NCBI GenBank assembly: GCA_947396885.1
Contig: OX377204.1
Location: 40,323,975-40,387,974 of the forward strand
DNA: 64,000 nt
Origin: Heligmosomoides polygyrus polygyrus
Taxonomy: Eukaryota; Nematoda; Chromadorea; Rhabditida; Heligmosomidae
Direction: 5' to 3'
The position numbers were made by a program, and so were the translations under genes. Positions 22,699-34,800 of this stretch are shown here, piece after piece (positions within the stretch are counted from its first letter, which is position 1; the number at the start of each line of letters is the position of its first letter). The notes beneath the pieces are model-generated. The model worked only from the letters and a program-made list of their open reading frames with translations. It searched no databases and was not told the origin of the DNA.

Positions 22699-22822
22699 AT
22701 GACTGACCCAGTGGCCGACTTTCTCGCTCGGGAGCAGGACTTGCTGGCAGAAATCGACGGGCCTCCAGTTCCAGCCGTCGTCGCTGCTGCTCCGCCTGCA
22801 GCTGGTAGCTTTCCCGTTCTTG
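22699..22822 (+). CDS. clic-1: clic-1 exon 1
   Basis: ATG at 22,699 with MTDPVADFLAREQDLL, the conserved N-terminus. The donor is either TTG|GTTTCA after 22,822 or CTG|GTAGCT after 22,804; both end in phase 1 and differ by six residues. RNA evidence is required to choose. Confidence 0.85.
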
Positions 22823-25800
22823 GTTTCACTTTAGACCTACATTCCACATTCACAACATTGTCCGGTTTCCTGATGTCACTCATGGTTTCTATTTGAAAGG
22901 GCAAGAGGACGATGAAGAGCAAATTGCAGACGATTTCGGCGCAATGATGATGGGTCCTCCATCGGTTGGTGGCGGGGATTCTGGTGTGGACCTTGCTGGA
23001 CTGGACTACCAGCCAAATCCCCCAGGTGATTTTCCGCTCAGTTCACTCTCCTGCCGGATCGTATTTAAAGATACAAAACGGGAGCGACAGCGGTCGCGCG
23101 CGGCGGCGCCTGGCGCGTTGCCAGCTCTGTCGGCCTGCCGCAATTCTCGCATTGTATCACCTCAGCATGCTTCCTACTGGCATCTAGATTGTAGGAACGA
23201 ATGAAAGGCAGGCGATCCACTTTAAAACAGACCAAGCCGTTAGGGATACGACTTAGCGTCACACATCAAGGAAGTTAAACTTTGTTCGTGTCCATTTACC
23301 CGCTTCACTTCTGAAGGAACGTTGAACTCGAGGTATTATCGTGGAACTTATGTCCAAGATATACAGTGCATGGCCTAGAGTGGCATGCTATTAAGGCCAG
23401 TTAAGTATGTTTAACAGAACATTCAGTTGAGGAAGATATGAGATCAACGCTGGATACTGAATTTAACTTCACGCCTATTATCTATAAATTATATATTATC
23501 GAATTTTGTAGTTATTAGTGATTTATGAAGCTACCTGTCACCCTCGCTCGCCCCAGAGCTCACATTTAGGGTTCATTCTTCGTAGAGAAGCGCCTTCATC
23601 TCGTTGAACCCCATCGATCCTTGGTATCGTGGTCAAGCCCCCCCCCCTTAATAAACATGTGCCCGTGCCTCCATGTTCATCCATAAAAACATCATCCATG
23701 CCGGGGTCTTGCATCCTTGAAGAAGAGATGGATTAGTTTCTCCCGGACTCCATAATCCACTGCAGATATCCTCCTTCAGATTTTAGTAGAAAGGACAAAA
23801 GGTCGATGGGTATACCTTGCAATCCAAGCTGGTGCCCGCTCCATTATGAGACCATGGTCGTGGAACACTCAAATAAACACGGTTTCTGTGCTCTCCTCCG
23901 CTGACACGGAGGAGAGCACAAAGCTAGGCAAGGGAGGGAACTCCGAGGTGTGCCTGATCTAACTTACCCGCTTTAAGCCACCTTTCCAGTGTACAGCAGG
24001 CGCCAGCCCGCTTAGTACCGTAATTTCTTAAGTTCCATAACCTCATATCCGGTTACGTTCCCTTCCCCTCCTCCTTTCCGGCTCGCTCGAAGCCTTTCCT
24101 TCCTGGGCAAGCGCATGAAATGCACGAGAGTTCAAAGAAGCAGTACAGGTGCCGCCACTGGCCTTTTCCCTTCTGGAATCTGCCTCTCCGATGAATCAGC
24201 ATGCTCGAGGGCGAGCTGCCCCGTAATCGGCCGACAGAGCTAGCAACGCGCCAGGCGCCGCCGCGCGCGACCGCTGTCGCTCCCGCTTTGTATCCTTAAA
24301 TACGATCCTCCTGCCGTAGATGAGTTGCGCTTTAACCTTACGCCCAGTTTTGCTGCAACTTTCAGTTCCGCTCGTCAACGGCAATGGTGTTAACAGCCAC
24401 CATTCAGCTGCAAGCTCCAAGGGTACTTCTCCGGTTCCGTCAGTACCACGTATTGAGGCCGAGAACATCCGCAGATGGCGTGAACAGCAGAAAATCCTTT
24501 TGGAGAAAAAGGGTGCGTTCATTGTTTCTACGCGTTCATCAACTACTCTTTGTGCAAACGTCCAGGCTGTTATTTGTACCTAATTTATGTTTGGTTTATA
24601 TGCCTTCAAATATGCTCCAGGTGTTTCTGCCGTTGCCGGTTTGTGAATATCAAGCGTGACCAGTAGTATGACAGAAAGGGACTTTGAAATCCCTGCTATC
24701 TGGATGCATTACTGTTGGGCACTACTGCGCTTTCACGACTCGAGAGGTAGAGTGGAGCTCCCCAAACTCGCTCAGAGAAGTTATTTGGAGAGCTGATCGC
24801 AAATGTGGTAAACGGGTGCTTGCCCGCTTCTCGAAGTAATACCGCACTGTAGCTCTTTAGTATTTGAAATACTTCCTCTCCCGTTATAACACCTCCGGAT
24901 AAGACGCGACACCCAATAGGCGCAAATCGGGTCGGGGGAGGGGTCAGCATGGCCTGCCGCGGCGAGTAGCTAAATACAGCGAATGTAAATGCAGTCTTAT
25001 CTCCTTGTTTCAATTAGATATCCGTGTTTTATGTTTTTCCGAATTGGGCAAAGGAGGAAACTCCAGGATGTAGGCAATTTTAACACGGGCGCGTCACTGT
25101 AGCCACACCCGGGGGCCGTATGCTATTCTCTCCCCAACCGTCCCCGGCCGGGTATGAGGCGGTCTCCGCCCACCTCCCCGGTATGCACACCTCTCCCCGA
25201 GCACTCTCGGGGACGGGTGACGCCATCAAAATCCGGGGACGGCATCCCCCTAGAAAATTGCTCGGGGTGAGGCAGAGACGCAGTGGAAATGCGGTGCTGG
25301 AGCGGGAAACTAGCATCGGGCGTGATATTTGCGATCAGCTGCTGCGGCGCGTCTCATCGGTTGCGAATATTTACTACGACAATCGCTTTCCTACATTGAG
25401 TTGGACACTCCTCGATGAAGAGAGCACTTCAATGCACCCGTAACAGTGTGGAATATCTAACTGGACACAGTACAGGTTTTCGTAGTTAGTTCGCGATTGG
25501 TATACTACTTCCGGAAATCAAAGGAAACGTGATAGGAGGCTGAACTTTTTAGGGCACTGCATCGGGTTAACTATTATTTTTGTCAGTGATGAGGAAGCGA
25601 GCCGCTAAAATAAATACAAGTGAAACTTCCATTTCACGCGAACAGGTTCAATCTCTTAGAAATTAGAAAAAGAAAGCTGGTAGTAAAATGGAGATTTTTC
25701 CAACAAATAGCCTTTTTGTTCATGCAAAACTCTGCTGAAATTTTAAACAAATTGATATTGTGTTCGTTTTCACCTGAATGATTATCTGTATTTGTAAAAA

Positions 25801-28800
25801 AATGTGGCCTCTGTCAAATGCTAAAGTCGCACTCAAAAAGGTTCAAGAATCTTTCTCAGCTCGTGCTCTTAAAGCTTGGAATGAAGTTTTTTGTAACATT
25901 TCTCAATTCTTTGGGAAAGGCATTCAACTACAAATCAGAAAACTTTCCTAAACAGACAGGACATTTGAGAAATTAGCTACAAATTTGATGAAAAAGGGTA
26001 CAGGATATTTGGTTGAAATGTATAATGCCTTCTCAGTGGATGAAATACTAACTCGCTCTGAAAAAAAGAGCACTTTCCACTTCACGCATTCATGTAAAAA
26101 CTCGATTTAGCAAGTCTTCGAAGAGCACACTTGCTGTAATCTTCTGTGTTCAACTGATTTTGTACCACTCTGGGTTCAATAAATGAGATGTGTTCTACAC
26201 AATGTGGACCCCTCTGTGAAAATATGTACATCTCTCTAAACACTGCACGGTAAATACTGAGGTACAGAACACTCAATTCATCCACTAGCTATGAGGAGCT
26301 CACAGCCGTGATAGTGGTGCTCCGGTCGGAATCCTCTGCTTCCCTACCCTACTCTGCCACACCTGCTCACCCTGGGGATGTGCATAAGGTGGTGTGGGGA
26401 GCGTCGAAACTCGGGGATGGTACCCGGCTTTTTCGCGCCGAGTACCATCCCCGGGTCGGGCGAGAAGAGCATACGGCCTTTGGAGTCCCTTCCCCTGCCC
26501 AAATCTGTGCTGTCCTCCGCTGACGCGGAGGAGAGCACGGAACAGAGCTATAGCATTGTTTGTACCTATTCAATCAGTATGTTTTGTCGCTTTGTTTTTG
26601 TGTTGGTGACACTTTTTAGGAAGTGACCCCCTTCCCGACCCGATTTGCGCGATGGCCGTTGTTCCTTGACGGTTGGCTGGCGTTTGAATCGGCCATTGGC
26701 TCGAAAATTTCGCGTTGGCGCTGGAGCACGGAAACCGATGCTCTTTTCAGTGCGGTCTGATTCTTCGATGGTTATAGGGTAAGCGACGACCATGACACAT
26801 GTTTTCCTCTACTCGTCGCTCCATCAGGCCATCCTGACTATGGATTCCCCTTGCATTGCTCCCTACTTCTCTTCTCACTCGTCCTAGAGTCCGGACAGCG
26901 GAACACTCGACACCTCTACTGCGACCGGTGCTGGGTTAGTTGACGAATGCGCTTCATTAACGCATTTTTCAAAGGAGGAAGGAATCATTTACAACCATTT
27001 TTTATTTGCAAAGCACTATAGAATGCATGCGCTTGTTCCAGATAGAGAGAGAGCTATCGAAGGCGATTTTTTGGTGAGATAAAAGGGCGATGATTTGAAA
27101 AATCTCGTCCAATAATGGTATTAAGTGTAACTGGACGGCGAATTAATCAAAGGAACTTAAAAGGAGGAATGTCTATTGGAGAAGCTGGTTTGTCAACAAC
27201 ATCGAATAAATGGAATTTCAACATCTTCCTGACTCGTGCGGGAGATATTGCTTAGAGGCAATGCACATGATAGCAACAGGAGTTGCCTTTAAAAAATGTT
27301 CCCTTGCTGCGTTAGGCTGGGTCCGTGGCAGGGTTATGCGCTCTTGGAGCGCAGAACCAGGCTAGGGAAGGGACTCCAGGGTGTGTGCGATCCATACTGC
27401 TGGTGTGGAAGCTCCTTTTGTCGCTCAGGGGGAGTTCGCGGCAGGTTTCCGCTCGAAGAGCGGCGATGCGCATACGGCTGGAAGAATGCGCAAAAATGCC
27501 CCAAAATTGCGTACGCGTCGAAGCCCTCGAACTCCAAGTAGTAAGCTGAAATTCAAGTACGCCACAACGCAGTAGAACCGAACCCCCGATCTCCCTCGCA
27601 TGAAGCGACGCCACTTATTCCACTGCAGCACGACCCCCTTGCCCGTTGTGCCATCGCGGGCGCACAAGACATTGATCGATTGTCAACGTGGACCCGACGC
27701 ACGATCTCTAAGCTAGGAGGGCGCAGACAGCAAGAAATTACGTGTTCCAGCGCCAACGCATGCTTGACTTTCGCGCCAATGGTTGATTCAAACGCCAGCC
27801 AACCGTCAATGTTCAACTTCCTCCGATTTGCGTCTCCTCCCAATACTACGTAGATTTTTCCTGGAACCAGCGAGCTTTCCTTTATGCCAAAACAAACCAA
27901 CTCCAGTTAAGAGGCGTCGGATTTAATGCTATTCCCGTTATAGCGCGACTCGTACTCAGTTCCGGTCCCACACAGAAAATTAAGCTCAGCAAGATCTGAC
28001 TGCGTTCCTTATCAGAGCTATTCTTCTTTCGACTCGTTCGTAGTTACGAGCGGCATTCGGGCGACAATGCATTAGATATACAATATCGACGTTTTTCGTT
28101 CGTACGTAGTCCACAAATGTGTTCAGAGTCGCAATACGTCGAACACGGTGTAAGACAACCTCTTTCATTGGAGGCTGCAGTAAGTTGTAAGCTTTCCTCT
28201 GTGAGGAGCAGCAGAGGTTGTCGGTTCAAATTCAGATTACTCAAGAGAGTGCTTTCGCGATTGTTTTAAACCTGAGAAACTGCTATAGAGAAAGTGGTGT
28301 TACAGAATGTTCTGCTGTGGTCAAAATATTTGCGCCAGGCGAAGCTCTGACCCGAATCCCCTGCTTCCGTGCAGGGTGCTGATCCGTTACACCAACAGCG
28401 CTGTATGATCGCACGCAACATCCCAATGATTAGTGAGCTTCGGTGGATAGGCCATTGCGAGAAGTAAAATATCGTTCGCTACATGCGATCAAGCAGAGTT
28501 TGTGGTTCGATGGGCTAAAATCCTATCCAAAAACGGAATGTGCGCGATGGACAACAGTTTTGATCGCAACGAAACGTCATATAGCATCAAGTTGCGCAGT
28601 TTTCTGCTGATCACGTCTAACTTACCACTGGTATTCGTTATAACTCACCCATATGTGACATGCTTGCGCTTACAAAGGGTAGTCGAAAATGGGGTGTCGT
28701 GAACAATCGAAAGTTATTCTATTTCCTCACACTACCTCCACGACTACATATTTCACTGCAGTTACGCATTGTCAGAGAAAGAGAGATTTTTTAGAGAAAT

Positions 28801-31800
28801 TTGTGCGCAAAAGAGTGCTACAAAGGTCAGCTACGGTTACGACGCGACTCCCGTTATTACGCGGATTTCCTCCCGTTCCTTCAAACGCGTTATAACGATC
28901 GCGTTTAAAAAACCCCCGTGCAATCGATTCCCTCCTGTGTTCGTGGTGGAGCGCGCTTGCGCACCACACAGTGAAGCCGACGCGGGACAAGAACTCCGGC
29001 GCGTTTGGATCGTCCGCTGCTGGACAGCGTTTTCAGACCGCTGATCTCGATAACGTACCTGGGAATCCGCGGCTGGGTTCTGGCTCCAAGAGCGCACACA
29101 GCTGGGAAAATGCGCAAAAAATGCCAGCGAATTGTGTAGACGTCAAAAACCCTCAAATCTCAAGTAGTCAGTTGAAATGCAAAAAATACGGCAGCGCCGG
29201 AGAAGCGAATCCCTCCCCGACTTCTCTCGCAAAAAGCAACGCACTATCCATTGCGCCCTGAGCCGCTTATCTGCAGTGCAATAGGGGCGCATAAGAGCGT
29301 ATAAGAGAGCGCCAGCGCACAGCTTCCGCGCTCCACCGCGAACACCTGACCGAATCAATTGCACGGGGGTTTTAAACGCGATCCGTTATAACGAGAAGGG
29401 ACTATGTAACCCTTAAAAATTATTCGTAGAACTCCCGTCTTAGATCTCGGCATTACAGTTATCAGGGTTTATATGATCTGTGCCTCGAGGTTGTTAGGTG
29501 GAACTATTTATTGGCCTAATGTTTCCACCGTCTCGTCATCTCGCTAATCAATCTTTCGCTTTCGCTACTGGTCAAACTAACGCCGATTGGTAGCCGAATT
29601 GCCACACTCACACGGTGGAGCATCGTGCCTCTGAAAACGACGAGACGGTCGAAACGTCAGGCCAATAAATAGTTCCACCTAACAACCTCGAGGCATAGAA
29701 GCATATTCGTAGAACTGTATCTGCATATTCGTAGCATATTCGATCTAAAAATCAGCCTTGCTTGAGAATTTCGCTGAACTCTATGCTTGAGGTCCCAGTC
29801 TAACCATAGGCGAGAGCTTATTATGGGGGATAACTTTTATGGAGGTCGAGATGACGCTGTGTAGTCGCATATTAGAAACATTGGATCCCTTCTCAGCTTC
29901 CCGGGCCGCCCGAAGTTTCGGAGTGCCGTTCTACTGGAATGGTCCCTTGCTTTTATAGGTTATTCAGCACTTCTGTGGCCTTCTATGATACTAGGCTTGT
30001 TCGATAATCCATTGCAATATTTCACAATGACCCCTTACTTAATTCCATTCATTTCTAGTTCTTAAAAAGTCGATGCTTCAGCATAAATTGGCTTGGCCGT
30101 CCAAAAGTAATCTTCAGACGTTTTTTTTTCTGAAAACAGTTCTTGTTACTCTCGTTGTAATCGCAAACACGGCTTATGCGTTGTTACTACAGACGTGATC
30201 CTGACAGTAGCCCGAACTTGGCGACGACTTACGAATTCAATGATTGCTTGGTAACCTCAAAGGAACCGGCTGGCATATCCTTCGTGTAATACCTTAGCGT
30301 TACTTACTTGATACGTTGATGGTGTTTTTGCCGGCTGGAGGTCTTCTCAGCGGGGATCACAACTCTTCCAGACCGCTCGATCTCTGGCAGCTTGCATCCA
30401 GTAAGGCAGACTCCGCTCTCTAAAAGATCTTGAGAATGAGTCTGCCCATCGCGTTGGCCGTCGTCCCAGTGTTCCCTTATGGTCTCTTGGGAGCCATTTT
30501 GTGACACGGAGACTTCATCTATCGTCCTTTCGTCGAAGCAGGTGTCCGGCCCAGCGATATTTGGACTTCTTCATGTACTGCAGCTGGTCTGCTAATTGCG
30601 ACTTCTCCCGTAGCTCTGAGCTTCGTAGGTGTTCTCGTCATTGCTGACGAAGGCTTGTCCTTAGAAGACATCTCTCCAGCGCACGATGCGTAGTTTGCAT
30701 TGCACTGGCGATTGTCTTGTTGTCGGACCAGGTTTCCGGTGCGTAACACATCGCAGACAGTACAGAGGCGTTGAATATCGAGGCCCTGAGGCCGGGATCC
30801 TTGACCTGATCGGAGACTTCGCGAATCGAAGTGAAGGCTGCCCATGCTGCGCATCTCCTACGGGCGATTTCAGGAGCGTTGTTGTAGAGCGACTCCATTC
30901 AACCTTACGAGTCCCGTGTCACACCACTGGTTGACCATAAATTGTGTTTTGGACATATTCATGTCCAATCCAATCTTCATATCTGCCACATTGAGCTCGT
31001 TCAGTATTTCCTCGAACTCTGCCGTGGTGGTAGAGATGAGAACAATATCGTCGGCGAAGGTTGCTGATCCGTTTACCGTCGACAAGGTAGCCTTTGTCGT
31101 CCCAGTTCAAGTCTTTCGTGGCATCCTGGAGCGCCGCTGTGAATAGCTTGGGAGAAATCGTGTCTCCCTGCCGTACTCCTTTCCCGATAGGAATTTTAAG
31201 CTTTCGATCGAACAGCTGGATGGTGGTCGATCACGGCGAAGCCGGCGACTGACGCTGGTTCGACGATAATACGGATTGCCAAGAAGTGCAGAGTTCGGCA
31301 GAGTGCATTTGATTTTTTTGTTATGACGAGTTCAGAGGGCTCCCGTTTCATTCCATGTTGTTCATATTAGTTTTCACTGAAGTGGGGTTTTCCAGATGAA
31401 GCGGAAGAGAAAAAGAAGAATGAACTTCGCAGTGCTGCGAAGAAGGAACTGGAGGATTGGTATAAACAACGAGATGCTGCTTTAAAGCTAACAAAAGAAG
31501 CTAACAGGTACGTTTTCCTTCACAGAGTGCAGGGCTTCTGCTATGTGCAGGAAGATCAATCTTTAAAGATTGTTAGATGGGACTACGGGTACACTATAAA
31601 TACAGGCTTCACTGACGGTATGAAAAGCAGGAGCTTTGAAGCGGTTTCAATGAAATTGACGCCCACGAAGTAGATGTTCGTCGCTTTAGCGCTACATATT
31701 TCCTTTGAGTGAGCGTCTAGCAAGTATCGAATCTGATTTGCAAAGCATTAATGCACTTCAGTTTCCTGCTGATTAATACTATTTCTGAAGCTGGAGTTTG

Positions 31801-34800
31801 GGGAAACCTAATTGGTATATAGAACGTGAGATTTTGATGAGATTGGCGTTATATTCGGTAATAATTTCTTTCCCGCGAACCCTCTAGACGTTGCTAATGT
31901 GTCCTTGTTTTATGTCGTTGACCTAGATTGTTATCCACTTTTATAGTATTTGGCACTAGAGTGGACATCTTTCTTTGCCAATTTTACAGTGAGCTTGCTG
32001 CGGCGCGAGCTCTACATTCTAGTCCGCTCATTTTTATTATTTTTTCAAAATTTTTCGCTAAATTTTTCTTAATCGCAGAATGAGTCGTGTATTTTATGCG
32101 ATACAGGGTGTATCAAAAAGTGCGCATTTTATGAGTGAACATAAAATTCTTACCACTCGGAGAGCGCGACATAGCAAAAAAAAATCGTTTGCCTTTTACA
32201 CGATGAGGTTACGCCATGCAGTTGCCCAGTCCATCCCGACGTTGACTTGGGTAGTAGAGTAAATGTCGCTTTCATGGAGTTCTGTTATCGATTTTATCGT
32301 TTTGTTGTTTTGTTGAGCTGGTAGCCGAAGTTGTTATCACATTTATTTAACTCGGCTTGCGTTTCGGCGACCTCGCCTTCGTCAGAGCTTGAAAAAGTCG
32401 AAAACACTTAACTGTCGTCCTAAACACCATTTCATCCTACAAAGTACTAATCTTAAGCAAAGATGGCGACAAGATCCAACATGACAGTTATGAAGGAACG
32501 ACTGACGTTATAGGTGGATGCCGATAAGGACCAACAGTCACCCGAAGCTGAGATTGAACGTGGATGAATAAGTCTACCCAGCGGGCAATCCGACTTATCA
32601 GGGTTAAGGAGCATTTGGACGGCCTCAGAAAAGGCAATGTCCGAACTTCTTGGGATGAGCACAGGGTTCGATGCCATGAGAGCGCGATGATGCAGGTGTC
32701 TGTATAGATTTTAACTCGAGAGAGTGATATATCGGCACGCAAGACCCTTCATGCGCTCTGGATCACGGCTAGGAATCCTCAGGTCAAGAGAAGGAGGAGT
32801 GTCTGGTGGTAACCCAAGAACTGGCACCCTTCGTCAAGTTCTGCGGGTTCTGATCTATCTGTTCAGACTAGGGGTGTGCGTAATTACGATTTACGATTTT
32901 ACGATTTACTGTGATTTTTGGCAAATTTTTTTACGATTTACGATTTACGACATTTTGGGTCGTAAATCGTAAATTTTCGTAGATGTGATCTTCGGTCCAC
33001 GGATGAGAAACGTTCACATAACGTGATATAATTCGGATTATGACGATGTACCCACCTTTAGAGACTTTCCTCATAGCTCGTTGCTATCACCTATTTACTT
33101 TTTTATGTTCTGCTGTGGCGCTGTGACAGAAAAACGCAGCATTGTGGACAGGTCACTCTAGTTAATTCCTGGCAATGGAACTGGGTTAGCCTATTTTTCC
33201 GGTCGCACTCTAGCACAACATCTCACATTCGATTGGCCTGAAAGCATTTCGTTCCTGTCCACAGAAGAACATGAAAATAATCCTTGCACTGGAATGGAGA
33301 TGGTCACTTGCTGAACCATGTTCTATGCTGCAACCACCGCCTCGTCAACTTGTAACTTTTTCACTTGTTCATCACTTAGACGACTCTTTCCAATGCACAC
33401 GAGTAGAAGTCATGCAAAACCGTCAAAAAATATTGGACTTGATTGGAGGCTGTGGAGTAACAGCTAAACTGTTGGAATGAGTAAAACAATCGTGTTTCAA
33501 TCTGATTATCACTGCACGTCATGACGCGGAGTGTATTCATATTTAAGGTGCAACTTAAGCAAAACGCCTGACATTTTCATGAAAAATGTTTTGACACTTT
33601 TGGTCTCGTTTTCATTGTTCAGATTGGAGTTGTTGCGTTCGCCCTATGCGATCCGCTCAGAATGCTAAAGACTGGGCAAAAGATACGATAGCGTTTAGTG
33701 GAGAAGAGGACTGGCGAATGCAAGCAGTCATTAATTAGTAATGCAGTATTTTGGAGTTTCCGAAATTTGACAAGTGCAGAAAAACCTGCGAGCGAAGTAA
33801 ATGCCGAAAGTAATTACCCTCCAGAAGTTGTGATTGCCTTCAAAAATGATAAAGGACAAAACACGACGTTAACCAGTCCTTGTTTGAGAAGCGCCATCCA
33901 TTCTTTCTACCTGTGTGGGATATCGTAGAGGTCATTGGAGTGTGGGTTTGCCTTACAGAAAGAATTGCGGTTGCCGCCGATGTATAGGTCAGTGCTTTAT
34001 CCTTTTCCATACCTGCTGGGTACCAATTCACAACCCAGCAGGTATGGAAAACTTGACTGCCCGTGGTAGGACTGTAATCAAGAACTCCTATTCTGGAGCA
34101 TGCGATAGCCATCCTCCTCCGACTTCCCTTCCATGTGTTTCCCCTATACGTTTAAAATGCACTTTGTACGAATCAGTTAAACCACTATCAATTCAAGCTG
34201 CACCTTTCTTCTATACTTTACCCTAAAGAATGCCACAAAAATATCTTCTTTTGTAATTTCAAGTCAAAAATCCGACTATAATAAGTGTCCAAAATTGTGA
34301 TCAGACTCTTTCAATCGTCACACAATTCCTTCCCGTCTGCTACAAAAATGCTGATGGGTACAAATCGAAATGTGAGAAGGCTTAGAACTTTAGGTGTGTC
34401 ATACCATAGAAATGTGCCATGCGCTCACTCAGTATGGGATGCTTGTTGCTTGCTTGCTTGTTGGATTATTTGAGCAAATACTGTTTTCATCGAGTTGGTC
34501 AGCGATCAATCTTTTTTTTTTTTGGTTTTGGATGGAATGGTTTTTGTTGGGTTACTCGGACTTGTTGCGGTTGTTTCTACAAAGTCATGTTTTTGTATGC
34601 AAGCCAATGGCTAGTAGAATGATAAACATTTTTGATCGTCCAAACAGTGTAAGCTTTTTATTTAGGCACCATATATAGGCGCCTTTTAAGATAGCGTTTT
34701 TGAACAAGCAGTTTATTTTGGTTCTCCAAAAACTTGTCCAGCTTGATTTGAAAGGTGCTATTTGATTTTAATGGCTTCCATCTTAATTAGAAAAGTGTCC

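Larger units (their letters stand above)
24513..31395. other. clic-1 intron 3 (6.9 kb), repeat-filled
   Basis: Contains several inverted-repeat pairs: CGCAAATCGGGTCGGG arms at 24,921-24,945 and 26,624-26,649; arms of about 72 bp at 26,663-26,735 and 27,741-27,812; a MITE at 28,888-29,393; a palindromic MITE at 29,481-29,695. It also holds a hairpin at about 26,412-26,455 (CGGGGATGGTAC), a tRNA-like repeat at about 28,275-28,410 and a reverse transcriptase fragment at 30,300-31,235. 27,455-27,680 and 29,090-29,310 are diverged direct repeats of one another (GAATGCGCAAAAATGCC). 25,440-26,280 holds nothing I recognise. Confidence 0.65.

Noticed and set aside
22270..22896. A 208-residue frame that includes the clic-1 start in frame
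   Set aside because: The part before 22,699 is GC-rich promoter sequence and the part after about 22,822 is intron. Splice phase and family conservation support the ATG at 22,699.
28330..28405. Possible functional tRNA gene on minus
   Set aside because: The anticodon loop is six bases, the B box is degenerate and a second diverged copy shares non-tRNA body sequence. A SINE-like repeat fits better.
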